Of a DNA stretch of 64,000 bases, positions 29,637 through 38,481 are shown in pieces; position 1 is the first letter of the stretch, and each line of letters opens with the position of its first letter. The translations under genes were made by a program, and so were the position numbers. The DNA is taken from NCBI RefSeq assembly GCF_016925535.1, contig NZ_CP070496.1, positions 1,612,001-1,676,000 on the forward strand. The letters run 5' to 3'. Under the pieces are notes generated by a model, which was not told the origin of the DNA, searched no databases, and saw nothing but the letters and a program-made list of their open reading frames with translations. Source of the DNA: Natronoglycomyces albus. Lineage in GTDB: Bacteria > Actinomycetota > Actinomycetes > Mycobacteriales > Micromonosporaceae.

Positions 29637-30110
29637 ATGGCCGGAGAAGGAACACCGCAGCTACTGGCTCAGGACGCCCAAGATCTGACACTTGGCATCG
29701 TCGCCACTCGCTGGCACGCTCACCTGGTCGATCAGATGATCTCCCGCGCCCAGATCGCGGCACACCACGCCGGCATCGCCCAACCGCAGCTGGTCCGCGT
29801 GGCCGGGGCCGTTGAACTGCCTGTGGTCGCCCAAGCGCTGGCCCGCAAACATGATGCCGTGTTGGCCCTAGGGGTGGTCATACGCGGCGGCACCGCGCAC
29901 TTCGAATACGTGTGTAACTCCGTGACCGACGGGCTCACCCGGATCGCGCTAGACGAATCCACCCCGGTCGCCCACGGAGTGCTCACCGTCGACACCGTCG
30001 AGCAGGCCCGTGACCGGGCCGGTTTCGACGGCTCGGCCGAGGACAAAGGCTACGAAGGTGTCATGGCCGCCCTAGACGCGGCCGTCGCCATCCGCACAGT
30101 CAACGCATAG
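29637..30110 (+). CDS. ribH: 6,7-dimethyl-8-ribityllumazine synthase
   Basis: Condenses the RibA- and RibB-derived intermediates to lumazine, the substrate of RibE. 157 residues from ATG 29637 (GGAGCTCCAC ribosome site). Motifs: IVATRWHAHLVDQM near 22, VRVAGAVELPVVAQALA near 53, ALGVVIRGGTAHFEYV near 82 with the catalytic His, and VAHGVLTVDTVEQA near 115. A strong terminator follows directly. Confidence 0.96.
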   Translation: MAGEGTPQLLAQDAQDLTLGIVATRWHAHLVDQMISRAQIAAHHAGIAQPQLVRVAGAVELPVVAQALARKHDAVLALGVVIRGGTAHFEYVCNSVTDGLTRIALDESTPVAHGVLTVDTVEQARDRAGFDGSAEDKGYEGVMAALDAAVAIRTVNA

Positions 30111-30130
30111 GTAACCCCGTTACCCGATCA

Positions 30131-30161
30131 AGGGAGGCCACAGACGTGGCCTCCCTTTGTT
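30131..30161 (+). terminator. Terminator of the rib operon
   Basis: An 11-base-pair stem (AGGGAGGCCAC with its complement), a four-base loop and TTTGTT make this a classic intrinsic terminator 20 bases after the ribH stop. Confidence 0.92.
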
Positions 30162-30232
30162 CAGCGTGACCATATCGATCGCGGGCACGGTAGAAACCTG
30201 TGCCACATCCTGGGCTAGTACCATGGCAAACT

Positions 30233-30496
30233 GTGAAAACCTTCGAGCAGCTGTGGGCAGAACTGGCCGAAAAGGCCACGACCCGACCGGACGGTTCCAA
30301 GACCGTCGCCGAGCTGGACGCTGGAATCCATACCATCGGCAAGAAAATCGTCGAAGAAGCCGCTGAAGTGTGGATGGCCGCCGAGCACGAAAGCGACGAA
30401 CGTACCGCCGAGGAAATTTCCCAGCTCCTCTACCACCTCCAGGTGATGATGTTGGCCCGAGGACTCACCCTCGATGACGTCAACCGACATCTATAG
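30233..30496 (+). CDS. hisE: Phosphoribosyl-ATP pyrophosphatase
   Basis: Second step of histidine synthesis, hydrolysing PR-ATP to PR-AMP. The GTG at 30233 gives 87 residues beginning [11 protein letters not shown], where HisE proteins begin; an earlier frame start is not family-like. The MazG-like helical core shows [19 protein letters not shown] near residue 39, with metal-binding acidic residues, then [19 protein letters not shown]. It pairs with hisG, 57 bases downstream, as in other actinobacteria. Confidence 0.95.
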   Translation: MKTFEQLWAELAEKATTRPDGSKTVAELDAGIHTIGKKIVEEAAEVWMAAEHESDERTAEEISQLLYHLQVMMLARGLTLDDVNRHL

Positions 30497-30553
30497 TCAG
30501 CCGCCATTCTTCCTGACTCCTAGACCATCGACTCTCAACCTGGAGACCCGACT

Positions 30554-31417
30554 ATGCTCCGCATCGCCGTACCCAACAAAGGGTCGCTCTCCCGCGCCGC
30601 CAGCGACATGCTCAAAGAAGCCGGATACCGGCAACGCCCCGGAGACCGCGAACTAACCTGTATCGACACAGCCAACGACGTCACCTTCTTCTACCTTCGC
30701 CCCTCCGACATCGCCACTTACGTGGCCTCCGGCGAACTAGATCTGGGCATCACCGGACGCGACCTAGCGATCAACGCCGACACCGTCGTCGAAGAGACCC
30801 TCGCTCTGGGCTTCGGCCGCTCGACCTTCCGCTACGCGGCCCGACCCGGCACAGCCGCCTCGGTCAAGGACCTCGACGGCAAACGCATCGCCACCTCCTA
30901 TGACGGTGTCGTGCGCCGAGACCTGGAAGCCAACGGCGTCAAGGCCGAGATCGTTCACCTAGCCGGAGCCGTTGAAAACGCCATCGTGCTCGGCGTCGCC
31001 GACGCCGTCGCCGACGTGGTGGAAACCGGGGCCACCCTGCGCCAAGCTGGTCTGGAAGTCTTCGGCGAACCGATCATGAAGTCCGAAGCCATCCTCATCC
31101 GGCAAAGCGACAACGGTGAGGAGGAAGAAGAGGCCGTGCAACAACTCTTGCGCCGCCTGCGGGGAGTGCTCGTGGCTCGCCAATACGTCATGCTCGCCTA
31201 CGATGTGCGCGCCGAGTTGCTCGAAGAAGCCGCCGCGGTCACACCCGGCGTTGAATCCCCGACGGTCTCTCCACTGCACCGCGAAGGATGGGTCGCCGTT
31301 CAAGCCATGACCAGCCGCGACAACCTGCACCAGGCGATGGACAAGCTATACGCCTTGGGAGCCCGTGGCATCCTGGCCACCAACATCGACGCGTGTCGGC
31401 TGTTAATGCGTCCGTGA
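30554..31417 (+). CDS. hisG: ATP phosphoribosyltransferase (long form)
   Basis: First committed step of histidine synthesis. 287 residues, the long type with a C-terminal regulatory (His-binding) domain, so no HisZ is needed. It shows LRIAVPNKGSLSR at the start, the periplasmic-binding-like core (SGELDLGITGRDL near 63), the PRPP region VADAVADVVETGATLR near 148, and the ACT-like tail from about 210 to the end. Starts 57 bases after hisE. Confidence 0.95.
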   Translation: MLRIAVPNKGSLSRAASDMLKEAGYRQRPGDRELTCIDTANDVTFFYLRPSDIATYVASGELDLGITGRDLAINADTVVEETLALGFGRSTFRYAARPGTAASVKDLDGKRIATSYDGVVRRDLEANGVKAEIVHLAGAVENAIVLGVADAVADVVETGATLRQAGLEVFGEPIMKSEAILIRQSDNGEEEEEAVQQLLRRLRGVLVARQYVMLAYDVRAELLEEAAAVTPGVESPTVSPLHREGWVAVQAMTSRDNLHQAMDKLYALGARGILATNIDACRLLMRP

Positions 31418-32382
31418 CCTCGTCCGCACCCGGGCACGGGCGGCGGTCATTCGCGCTACCCGCCTCAGCTGCCGTGCTCGTCGCCATCACCGGTGGCGCG
31501 GTCATGTCCGGTCAATCCGCCGTCAACGGGCTCTTTGGCACCGCGCTTGGATCGGCACTAGCCGCCGCCGTGATCTCCAACCTCGTCGGTGGCAGCCTCT
31601 TCACCGGGACCTTGCTGGCCTCACCGGCAGTCCGGATGGGAATGCGGCGACTATGGCACCGCCCGATGCCACTGTGGATGTATTGCGGCGGCGTCTTCGG
31701 TGCCCTGATCGTGCTCTCCGCCGCGGTGGCCACTCCGGTGATCGGCGTCGCGTTGTTCATGATCGCCATCATTTGCGGCAACATCATCGGTGGACTGTGC
31801 ACCGATGCGATAGGGCTAAGCCCGGCCGGAAAAATGCGGCCCACCCGTGCCCGCTTGCTCGGATCAGCCCTGGCGATAGCCGCGATCGCCATCGCCCAAA
31901 GCCACGCTGGGGACGCTGGTATCGCCTGGGCGCTCATCGCGCTGGCCTTTGCCGCCGGCGCCGGGGGAGCGGTGCAGGCATCCTTCAACGGGCACGTCAA
32001 CCTCATCAGCGGCAATGTCTTGGCAACTGGCTTCATCAACTTCCTCTTCGGCACCGGAGTACTACTCATCGTCGCCGCGCCTATCGCCGTTCACGCCAAC
32101 TGGGGCGACCTCACCTACCCCTCAGCCTGGTGGATGTACCTGGGAGGAGTCTGTGGGGCGGCGATCGTCATCTGCGCGACCGTGGCCGTGCGTCACATAG
32201 GCGCACTCGGGCTCGCCCTTGGCGCGTTGACCGGCCAGTTGGCCGGGGCCATTCTGCTGGATGTGGCCATCTCTGGCCAGGCCCCCAGCTGGCAGGTGCT
32301 CACTGGGGCGGCGCTGGCGGCGCTGGCGGCATGGCTGGCGACACGTCCCAACGCGCCTCGTCGCGTTCGGCCCACTCCTTAG
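31414..32382 (+). CDS. DMT-superfamily transporter, tandem YdcZ (DUF606) type
   Basis: Integral membrane protein with about ten hydrophobic helices. Two homologous halves of about 150 residues are seen: the first with SGQSAVNGLFGTALGSALAA, the second with VQASFNGHVNLISGNVLA, the repeat pattern of fused YdcZ/DUF606 proteins. The GTG at 31414 overlaps the hisG stop (GTGA) and gives 322 residues. The substrate is unknown. Its last 83 bases overlap, tail to tail, the coding end of the PH-domain gene on the other strand. Confidence 0.85.
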   Translation: MTSSAPGHGRRSFALPASAAVLVAITGGAVMSGQSAVNGLFGTALGSALAAAVISNLVGGSLFTGTLLASPAVRMGMRRLWHRPMPLWMYCGGVFGALIVLSAAVATPVIGVALFMIAIICGNIIGGLCTDAIGLSPAGKMRPTRARLLGSALAIAAIAIAQSHAGDAGIAWALIALAFAAGAGGAVQASFNGHVNLISGNVLATGFINFLFGTGVLLIVAAPIAVHANWGDLTYPSAWWMYLGGVCGAAIVICATVAVRHIGALGLALGALTGQLAGAILLDVAISGQAPSWQVLTGAALAALAAWLATRPNAPRRVRPTP

Positions 32383-33997
32383 CCTCCGCTTCGCGTTGAG
32401 CTCGCTCGTCGGCCGCGGCCGCATCTGCGCGCTGGCGAATCTCGGCTGCCAACTGCATGGCCTCGGCGACGTCGCGACTGATGGCAGCCGTGTGCAGGCC
32501 CAGTCCCCCGGGGATTTTCACCTTAACCGTGGCTAGGTTCAAAGCCCTTTGCCATGGGCCTTGCACGACGCCGACGGACTGGATGCGGGCGTAGGGCACC
32601 GCCAAGACTCGCCGCGTCAGCAGCCCGTACTGGCAGGCGAACACATGCGGATTCAGCCCTGCGGCATGGACCCACCAGGTGGCGGGGAGACGGAATCGGG
32701 CCCGGCGTGGCACCGGATGCAAGACCAGCTGCGCGAAGTTCGTCTTACGAAGCGACTCTGAGGCCATATATGTCGCCTGCTCGTCGGGGCCCACTGGCAG
32801 TACCGTGCCGGAGGTCTGCAAGTTCGAAGCGCCTTGCAGGCCGACGCTGGCTGTGGCCGCGCGTACTCGCGACCAACCCAGCATCCTCCACCACAGTGGC
32901 GACTCCTTCACCACCAACGTGACTCGCTCCAGTGGCACCACCTGCGAGCGTCGCTCCGTGATGCCCCGGCGCACCCACAGCCGGTCTCCTGCCTCCGCAC
33001 AGGTGAAACGCCAGTCCTTCAAGACTGAGCTGACGACGCTAATGACCCCGATGGCAAGGATGAACAACGCGCCGGTGAAGCCCAAGAGGGTGTAGGCCAC
33101 TGGCGCGAGCGAGCCGATCACGATCAGCCCGATGGCCAGGAGGATGAACCCGGTAGCCATATCGAGTACGTGCGCGCCGATGAGACGTCCATCGGGCACT
33201 GCGGCCAGCAGACGTTCGGATGGTTGTCGCGCGGGATGGTGGAACGACTGCACGATCGGGGTCGAGAGTCCTTGCGCGTCACTTGTCGCGGCAGGGGTTT
33301 CCTGGGCAGGGGGACGGCCTTGCAGCGCGTGGGAGAGTCGCAGCAGTTCCGAACGCAAATGGTTGGCCTCGTGGAGCTTCATATACGCCAGCGGGGCTTC
33401 TGTCTCGGCTGCCCCGGCGACGTCTAGCCGCAGTGCGGCCAGCTTGAACGGGCGGGCGAAGAGCGGTTGTGCGACTTCGACTGATTGCAAGCGTTCCAGC
33501 GGGATGGAGCGGTGTCTGCGTACGAGGACACCCTCGGTGATGTGAAGTTCCCGGCCCACAAACTGGTAGCCGGTGAACATCCACGACAACCAGCCGCTGA
33601 TGCCACCGATGACACCGGTGGCCAGCGCGATATATAGGCCGACGTCGATGTTGTTTTGAATGATCATTTGCCAGGAGGCGGCGGCGAAGATGGCCACGAG
33701 CATGCGCACGCTGGTCAAGAGGGGAGTGAGCGGATGTAGTCGCTTTTTCTCGTCGGTGGGGACTGTGGCTTGGGCGACCACGGCTTCGATGTGTTCGGGT
33801 TGCGGCGGAGGCGGTTCTGCGTCGGGCGCGGCCGGATAGGGTTCGTGGGCCTCGCGCCCGTGGTGGGAGCCCGCGTGCGGGGCTGGGGGAGTTGGCCAGG
33901 AGTTTTGCGGTTGGGCCTGTGCGGCCTCGTGTGAGGTCCCCAGTGGTTCGGGTGAACGTCCCTCCTGGGAGGAGTTGGGAGATGGTGAGGTGCTCAT
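32300..33997 (-). CDS. Membrane protein with three bacterial PH (bPH_2, YdbT-like) domains
   Basis: 565 residues. A Pro/Gln/His-rich cytoplasmic N-terminus (1 to about 90) is followed by pairs of membrane helices and three bPH_2 repeats. Each repeat has a conserved G(V/I/L)LxRRxxxxPxxRLQSV-like core: GVLVRRHRSIPLERLQSVEV near 155, GITERRSQVVPLERVT near 365, and GLLTRRVLAVPYARIQSVGV near 480. The C-terminus is charged, then Pro/Ala-rich. Such proteins sit as a pair in actinobacteria with a smaller bPH_2 protein, as here (four-base overlap with the upstream gene). Function unknown, perhaps envelope stress. Confidence 0.85.
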   Translation of the reverse strand: MSTSPSPNSSQEGRSPEPLGTSHEAAQAQPQNSWPTPPAPHAGSHHGREAHEPYPAAPDAEPPPPQPEHIEAVVAQATVPTDEKKRLHPLTPLLTSVRMLVAIFAAASWQMIIQNNIDVGLYIALATGVIGGISGWLSWMFTGYQFVGRELHITEGVLVRRHRSIPLERLQSVEVAQPLFARPFKLAALRLDVAGAAETEAPLAYMKLHEANHLRSELLRLSHALQGRPPAQETPAATSDAQGLSTPIVQSFHHPARQPSERLLAAVPDGRLIGAHVLDMATGFILLAIGLIVIGSLAPVAYTLLGFTGALFILAIGVISVVSSVLKDWRFTCAEAGDRLWVRRGITERRSQVVPLERVTLVVKESPLWWRMLGWSRVRAATASVGLQGASNLQTSGTVLPVGPDEQATYMASESLRKTNFAQLVLHPVPRRARFRLPATWWVHAAGLNPHVFACQYGLLTRRVLAVPYARIQSVGVVQGPWQRALNLATVKVKIPGGLGLHTAAISRDVAEAMQLAAEIRQRADAAAADERAQREAEAKEWAERDEARWDVSPAMPPAPPAPPQ

Positions 33998-34494
33998 AGG
34001 CCCTCCCTGGCCTCTGAGGCCAGCCGCGCTAGGCGGTCACGCAATGCCCGCGCCACTTCGGGTTCGAGACCGGGGATGACGGTGGGGGCGTCCAGTGCTG
34101 CTGTCTTGACTTGGACGCTGGTCAGGTCGAAGATGCGTTCGATGGGTCCGGCTTTGATGTCGACGAGCTGGATGCGTCCATAGGGAACGATGCTGAGTCG
34201 GCGTGTGAGTAGGCCGTGTTTGACAAGGATGTCGCGGTCTCGTTCGGCGAAGCCCCAGGCTTTGACGGCGCGGACGATGATGATGGAGCGCACTATCGTC
34301 AAAGTGGCGACGATCCCGAGGGCGAGCCACAATCCGGTCAGGTTGAGCCACAGGATGCCACCGATGACCAGTACGCACAGGAGTATGAGCATGCGCACGG
34401 CCATTCCCAGTAGCCACACGGTCGTCAGCTGTGGTGGCATTGGCTGCCACGACAGTTCGTTCGGCCAAAAGTCCCAAACGGGGTGTTGTCTCAT
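33994..34494 (-). CDS. Membrane protein with single bPH_2 domain (YdbS-like)
   Basis: 166 residues. Two hydrophobic segments near residues 28-70 (VWLLGMAVRMLILLCVLVIGG and LTGLWLALGIVATLTIV regions) precede one bPH_2 domain with GLLTRRLSIVPYGRIQLVDI near 105. It starts at ATG 34494 and overlaps the three-domain PH gene by four bases, so the two are co-translated and probably form a complex. Confidence 0.85.
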   Translation of the reverse strand: MRQHPVWDFWPNELSWQPMPPQLTTVWLLGMAVRMLILLCVLVIGGILWLNLTGLWLALGIVATLTIVRSIIIVRAVKAWGFAERDRDILVKHGLLTRRLSIVPYGRIQLVDIKAGPIERIFDLTSVQVKTAALDAPTVIPGLEPEVARALRDRLARLASEAREGL

Positions 34495-34503
34495 ATGGCC
34501 AGA

Positions 34504-34704
34504 CTACAGATTGGCAACCTCGACCGGGAATCCTCGCGAAACCAAAAAGGATCGCAGCTGCTCGCGATGCTTGTCGCAGGCCGTCCATGTTTTGAGGCGG
34601 TCGACGCTGTGGATGCGTGGGTTGCGCCATTGCAGCGCCCACAGCGCCTCGTTGCGGCAGCCGCGAGCTGAACACACGAGGTCAAATACGGTCTCGGTTG
34701 ACAT
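34504..34704 (-). CDS. Small conserved Cys/His actinobacterial protein
   Basis: 66 residues. Four likely metal ligands are CSARGC near residue 11 and CDKHREQL near 43, with the core EALWALQWRNPRIHS. This pattern matches a small actinobacterial family that is often misnamed acetone carboxylase in databases; its function is not known to me. It is nine bases upstream of the PH-domain pair on the same strand, probably in one operon. Confidence 0.75.
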   Translation of the reverse strand: MSTETVFDLVCSARGCRNEALWALQWRNPRIHSVDRLKTWTACDKHREQLRSFLVSRGFPVEVANL

Positions 34705-34941
34705 AGTCCCATTATGAGAGAACTGGGGCTGGCCCAGTCAATGGGAACCGGCGAAAGTGAGAAATTTGCCAATTTCGCCTACCCTGACTGACCTTTGCGC
34801 ACTGTTATAAATTCCTAACTCACAGGCACGAAAGCGATTTCTTTAGGTATTAAAAGGCAATGGCAAAGGGTTGCCAAGGCGTGTAATCCAAGGTCATCCC
34901 GTCTTGCATACTTCGATTGCGATTCTTTTGTAGTCGGAACC

Positions 34942-34947
34942 TATACT
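34942..34947 (+). promoter_or_regulatory. Possible -10 box of the LuxR-type gene
   Basis: TATACT lies 10 bases before the first ATG (34958), with TTGCGA 19 bases further upstream. If real, the mRNA would be nearly leaderless from the first ATG. The surrounding 34,705-34,957 region is clearly AT-richer than its neighbours. Confidence 0.35.
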
Positions 34948-34957
34948 TTGAGTTCGA

Positions 34958-36538
34958 ATGTCTATACCCCAACTTCGATTCGCGGCTTTACACTACAAAG
35001 CGAGCAACATGGCTAACTCAAAGTATTCGTATGAAGAAGGTGCAATTGATCAAGTAATCGGTTTGCTTCACGATCTCAATGGTGCCCCCGAGGACGCCCT
35101 CCGTCCGATCGTGGAGATCGAAAACCCCCAACAAGCAACCGACCTTGCCCAAGTACTAGTGGCCCTGTGCCCGGACTCAGCCAACGCGCGTTGGCTGCGC
35201 AGTCTCATGCTGGAACTGTTCTTCAGTACCGGGAGACTGACAGCCTGCCTTGACCTGGCGCGCGAAATGCAAATGAGCAACCTGCCCACCGACATCAAGG
35301 AATCAGCCTGGGTAGCTGAACTCATGTGCACCGCGCAACTGGACTCCGACACCGCCGTCGAAATAGCCCGCAGCGAACTGAGACGCCGAAAGGGAAGACT
35401 AAAGGGAAGCCAAGCGGCAATCATCTGCGCCGTCGTCATCGCCGACCGCTGCTGGAGCCGGGGAGCCCTAGAAGAGGGGCTCGCCTGGGTAAAACGGGTC
35501 GACGAACAGCTCGACGGGATCACCTCGGCCTACTGGCACATGCACGTGGGAATCGACGTCGCCCTCAAACTGGTTGACGTCGGGCAACTCCAACGCGCCC
35601 GCGATCTATGGTCGCTGATCTCCAACCGAAGCCGCCACATCGCCAACCCCTGCGTCGAGGTCGGACTGCAACTCATCGACACCACCCTCAACATCCATCA
35701 AGGACGCTGGCACTACAGTTCGGTCGGAACCAAACAGGTGGACGCGGACGGAAAGACTCCTTGCTTGGAGTTCACACGGCCCTATCAGGCGACGCTATAC
35801 GCTATGCAGAGCGTCGCGGCCTCCTATGCGGGCCAAGGAGAAGCCGCGAGTGAACTACTGCGCCTGAGCCGACGTTGCTCGAAGTCGGCCGCTGGGACCC
35901 CCCTGGACCCGGTAGACCTATGGGCCGAAATTCTCATCGAAGATGCCACGAGCGGTTCCGAAGGCGTACGCACGCTATGCCACAAGGTGTTTCCCCAAAA
36001 CACCCACCTGCAACGGGCGCTATTCGCCCTCATCCCAGGAGCCGCCGCGTTCCTCACCCAGGCCATGCTCGAACTCAAAGATGCTGAGGCCGCCTACAAC
36101 ATAGGGGCCCAGGTTGACCGACTGCGTCGCGACAATCCAGGAATCGCAACGATGACCTGGGTGGCCGATCACGTCACGGGCCTGCTGGAGGGGTCCGTGA
36201 CGTTGCTAGGTTCGATCGCGCAAAACCACCCCCATGCCTGGGTGCGCTATATCGCCGCCACACACCTCATCGCGGCAGTCACCTCCGACCGGCCAGCCCC
36301 AGCGGTGGACATCGAATCGGTAACCGACGAGAAGGGATCGAGCCGCTGGCAGAGCCTGTCCTCCCGGGAAAAAGAAATAGCGCTGCTTGCCGCCGAAGGC
36401 CTCACCAATCAGCAAATCTCCTCCCGAATCTTTCGCTCCCCCCACACGGTGAGCTTCCACCTGCGCAACATCTACCGCAAAATGCAGATATCCTCGCGCG
36501 CCGAAATCGGCAAGCACCTACCTAAGACAGAGGTCTAA
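34958..36538 (+). CDS. LuxR-type transcriptional regulator with helical-repeat N-terminus
   Basis: 526 residues. The last 65 form a LuxR/NarL helix-turn-helix (SSREKEIALLAAEGLTNQQI, then SPHTVSFHLRNIYRKM). The first 450 are mostly helical and lack a Walker A, so this is not a full LAL/MalT ATPase regulator; a TPR-like sensor part is plausible. The start is uncertain: ATG 34958 would give a nearly leaderless message, and ATG 35009 (MANSKYSYEEGA) is an alternative. It is followed on the same strand by a possible small peptide gene and an ATP-grasp ligase, which it may control. Confidence 0.8.
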   Translation: MSIPQLRFAALHYKASNMANSKYSYEEGAIDQVIGLLHDLNGAPEDALRPIVEIENPQQATDLAQVLVALCPDSANARWLRSLMLELFFSTGRLTACLDLAREMQMSNLPTDIKESAWVAELMCTAQLDSDTAVEIARSELRRRKGRLKGSQAAIICAVVIADRCWSRGALEEGLAWVKRVDEQLDGITSAYWHMHVGIDVALKLVDVGQLQRARDLWSLISNRSRHIANPCVEVGLQLIDTTLNIHQGRWHYSSVGTKQVDADGKTPCLEFTRPYQATLYAMQSVAASYAGQGEAASELLRLSRRCSKSAAGTPLDPVDLWAEILIEDATSGSEGVRTLCHKVFPQNTHLQRALFALIPGAAAFLTQAMLELKDAEAAYNIGAQVDRLRRDNPGIATMTWVADHVTGLLEGSVTLLGSIAQNHPHAWVRYIAATHLIAAVTSDRPAPAVDIESVTDEKGSSRWQSLSSREKEIALLAAEGLTNQQISSRIFRSPHTVSFHLRNIYRKMQISSRAEIGKHLPKTEV

Positions 36539-36761
36539 CCCGCCCCAGCGAACCTTGGAACTTAATCAGGCCTGGCGGCACCGACCACCTACATGTTCGC
36601 GCAGGGGAGAGCTGGGCATGCGGGAGCAGGGGGAATTTTCCACAGCCAACTACAAGGGCGGGTAGTTGTGAGATGGGAATCGTTTCGAGAGGCTGGATAT
36701 GCGCGTGGGCACCCCAGCTTCCTCCTCCCGCGCCGAGTTCACGCACATCAACCGAAGCTAG
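36539..36761 (+). other. Gap between the LuxR-type gene and the small ORF
   Basis: No gene is supported in these 223 bases. They contain several GGGAG-like stretches without a following protein-like frame. A promoter for the downstream small ORF and ATP-grasp gene probably lies here. Confidence 0.4.
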
Positions 36762-36983
36762 GTGTATCGCCGCATGGGCAGGCTGGTCATCCACCCACGA
36801 CATTCACGATGGGTTGCCGAAGAAAAACCGCCGATGGGACTCACCCTCACCCGCGTCGCTTGGCTAGCGGACAACCGCGCCCAGGGGCGGACGGTTCACA
36901 GCGAGACCCCGAGGCGGCCTTGGGCAGTGGTGGCCACCCCAGTGGCGAACCATAACCGAGTCGGCGACGACTTCATCGTTTAG
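36762..36983 (+). CDS. Possible small peptide gene upstream of the ATP-grasp ligase
   Basis: A 73-residue frame from GTG 36762 (or 49 residues from ATG 36834) ends at TAG 36981-36983, and its stop lies inside the AGGAG ribosome site of the ATP-grasp gene. That position suggests translational coupling. The product is basic and Trp-containing (TRVAWLADNR, then TPRRPWAVVATP) and ends VGDDFIV. I do not recognise a family. It could be a peptide substrate for the ligase, a small accessory protein, or a chance frame; no strong ribosome site is seen. Confidence 0.35.
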   Translation: MYRRMGRLVIHPRHSRWVAEEKPPMGLTLTRVAWLADNRAQGRTVHSETPRRPWAVVATPVANHNRVGDDFIV

Positions 36984-36990
36984 GAGAAAC

Positions 36991-38229
36991 ATGAAAATTG
37001 CAATCGTCGATGGGTTCTCCAGCGGTCGTCACCTCAACGAGCGCCTCCGGTCCAACGGTGCCACCACCGTCCACTTGCGCAGTCAACCCAGCGCCCACCG
37101 CGACTGCGAGGCCTTGTTCAACGCGGCCGACTACGCCCACGATCTGGGATACCTCGATGAACCTGAGCTGATCACCGCAAAACTACGGGACCTGGGCGTG
37201 AGTCGAGTAGTCCCCGGCTACGAAGGCGGGGTGAGCCTGGCCGATCAGCTCTCCGAGAACCTGGGAACCCCAGGTAACGACCCCGCCTGTCTGGCCGCCC
37301 GCAGCGACAAACACGCGCTGGCCAGTCTCCTCAAGGACCACGGTCTCAACTATGTGCGGGGAGAAGCCGTCTCCTCAGGCCAAGAGGCCGCACGGCATTT
37401 CACCGATAACGCACTATCAACGGCGATGGTCAAGCCATTGCGTAGCACTGCGTCGGATCAGGTCTATTTTTGCGACAGTGCCCAAGCAGCCGCCACCGCA
37501 GCCGAAGAAATTCTCAGCTCCCGTAATATTTTCGACCAGCCCAATGAACGTGCCCTGGTGCAAGAGGAGCAACTAGGCGAGGAATATCTCGTCAACACAG
37601 TGTCGGTGGAGGGCCGACACACCATTGTCGAGATATGGAAGAACGTCAAGTCCCGATCCGCCTACGACACCTCCGTGTGCGACTACGCGGAGCTTGCCCA
37701 CGAAGATTCCCCGGCCGCCCGAGCTGTTGGCGAATATCTGCTGCGGGCCCTTGACGTGTTGGGGGTGCGCAATGCGGCAGCCCATAGCGATATCGTGCTG
37801 ACCCGCCGCGGGCCCGTACTGCTCGATTTCGGGGCGCGGCTGGGTGGATGCGTCCTCCCATGGGTCTCTGAAAAGCTGCTGGGAAATTCGCACGCGGCCG
37901 TTTTCGCAAGTGCGATTCTCAACCCGGACCGGATGTCGTCGCTTTCGCATCTGCCGCTGCAATCGAAACAACCCTTGCGCCATATGACCCTGGTCAACCA
38001 CTTTCCGGGCACGATGCTGTCAACGCGGTGGATGGAGCGGATCAACCGCCTGCCCACCGTCGTCACCGTCAATCCGACTCGTGCCCCGGGCGACGACCTT
38101 GTTCGGACCAAAAACGGGGAGACCATCCCCGGGTTTCTCTACCTGGCCTCTGATTCCAGGGAAGCCATCGAAAAGGACTACGCGCAGATTCGGCAATGGG
38201 AGCAAACTGGCCTTTACACCAACGACTAG
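36991..38229 (+). CDS. ATP-grasp ligase (BacD/L-amino-acid-ligase-like)
   Basis: 412 residues from ATG 36991 with an AGGAGA site. The N-terminal part (KIAIVDGFSSGRHL) is a Rossmann-like pre-ATP domain; VVPGYEGGVSLADQLSENLG near 73 and ARSDKHALASLLKDHGL near 98 are typical of carboxylate-amine ligases of the BacD/YwfE and carnosine-synthase type. ATP-grasp metal and ATP residues fit VQEEQLGEEYLVNTVS near 195 and VLLDFGARLGG near 273. Such enzymes join amino acids or peptides, often in specialised metabolism. The product here is unknown; a possible peptide substrate gene lies directly upstream. Confidence 0.82.
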   Translation: MKIAIVDGFSSGRHLNERLRSNGATTVHLRSQPSAHRDCEALFNAADYAHDLGYLDEPELITAKLRDLGVSRVVPGYEGGVSLADQLSENLGTPGNDPACLAARSDKHALASLLKDHGLNYVRGEAVSSGQEAARHFTDNALSTAMVKPLRSTASDQVYFCDSAQAAATAAEEILSSRNIFDQPNERALVQEEQLGEEYLVNTVSVEGRHTIVEIWKNVKSRSAYDTSVCDYAELAHEDSPAARAVGEYLLRALDVLGVRNAAAHSDIVLTRRGPVLLDFGARLGGCVLPWVSEKLLGNSHAAVFASAILNPDRMSSLSHLPLQSKQPLRHMTLVNHFPGTMLSTRWMERINRLPTVVTVNPTRAPGDDLVRTKNGETIPGFLYLASDSREAIEKDYAQIRQWEQTGLYTND

Positions 38230-38384
38230 GGTCCCCGAAGCTACTGTCGACTCCAGGTCAGGCAGACAGATTGGCTCCCAAGTTAGTGGGTGTGCCGCCT
38301 CAGCGGGCAGGCGAAGCCACTGGCCACACGAACTGTCCTCGGGGCCGTCAGATTGCCGTGTACCCCAGCGCTGGCGCTGCGAAG

Positions 38385-38423
38385 TGACGTCTGGCCACCG
38401 CATAACGCGGCGGCCAGACGTCA
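38385..38423. terminator. Bidirectional hairpin between the ATP-grasp gene and pullulanase
   Basis: A 12-base-pair perfect stem (TGACGTCTGGCC with its complement) and a 15-base loop between two converging genes. No U-tract. Confidence 0.7.
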
Positions 38424-38481
38424 GTGGTGTATATGAGATGTCAGGGCAAATCAGAAGGTGGATGTGGCCCGGCGTCGGCTA

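Noticed and set aside
36991-38229. ATP-grasp gene as a SAV_5884-type graspetide maturase
   Set aside because: Its N-terminus and motifs fit BacD/YwfE-type amino acid ligases better, and the small upstream frame lacks the known precursor motifs of that graspetide class.
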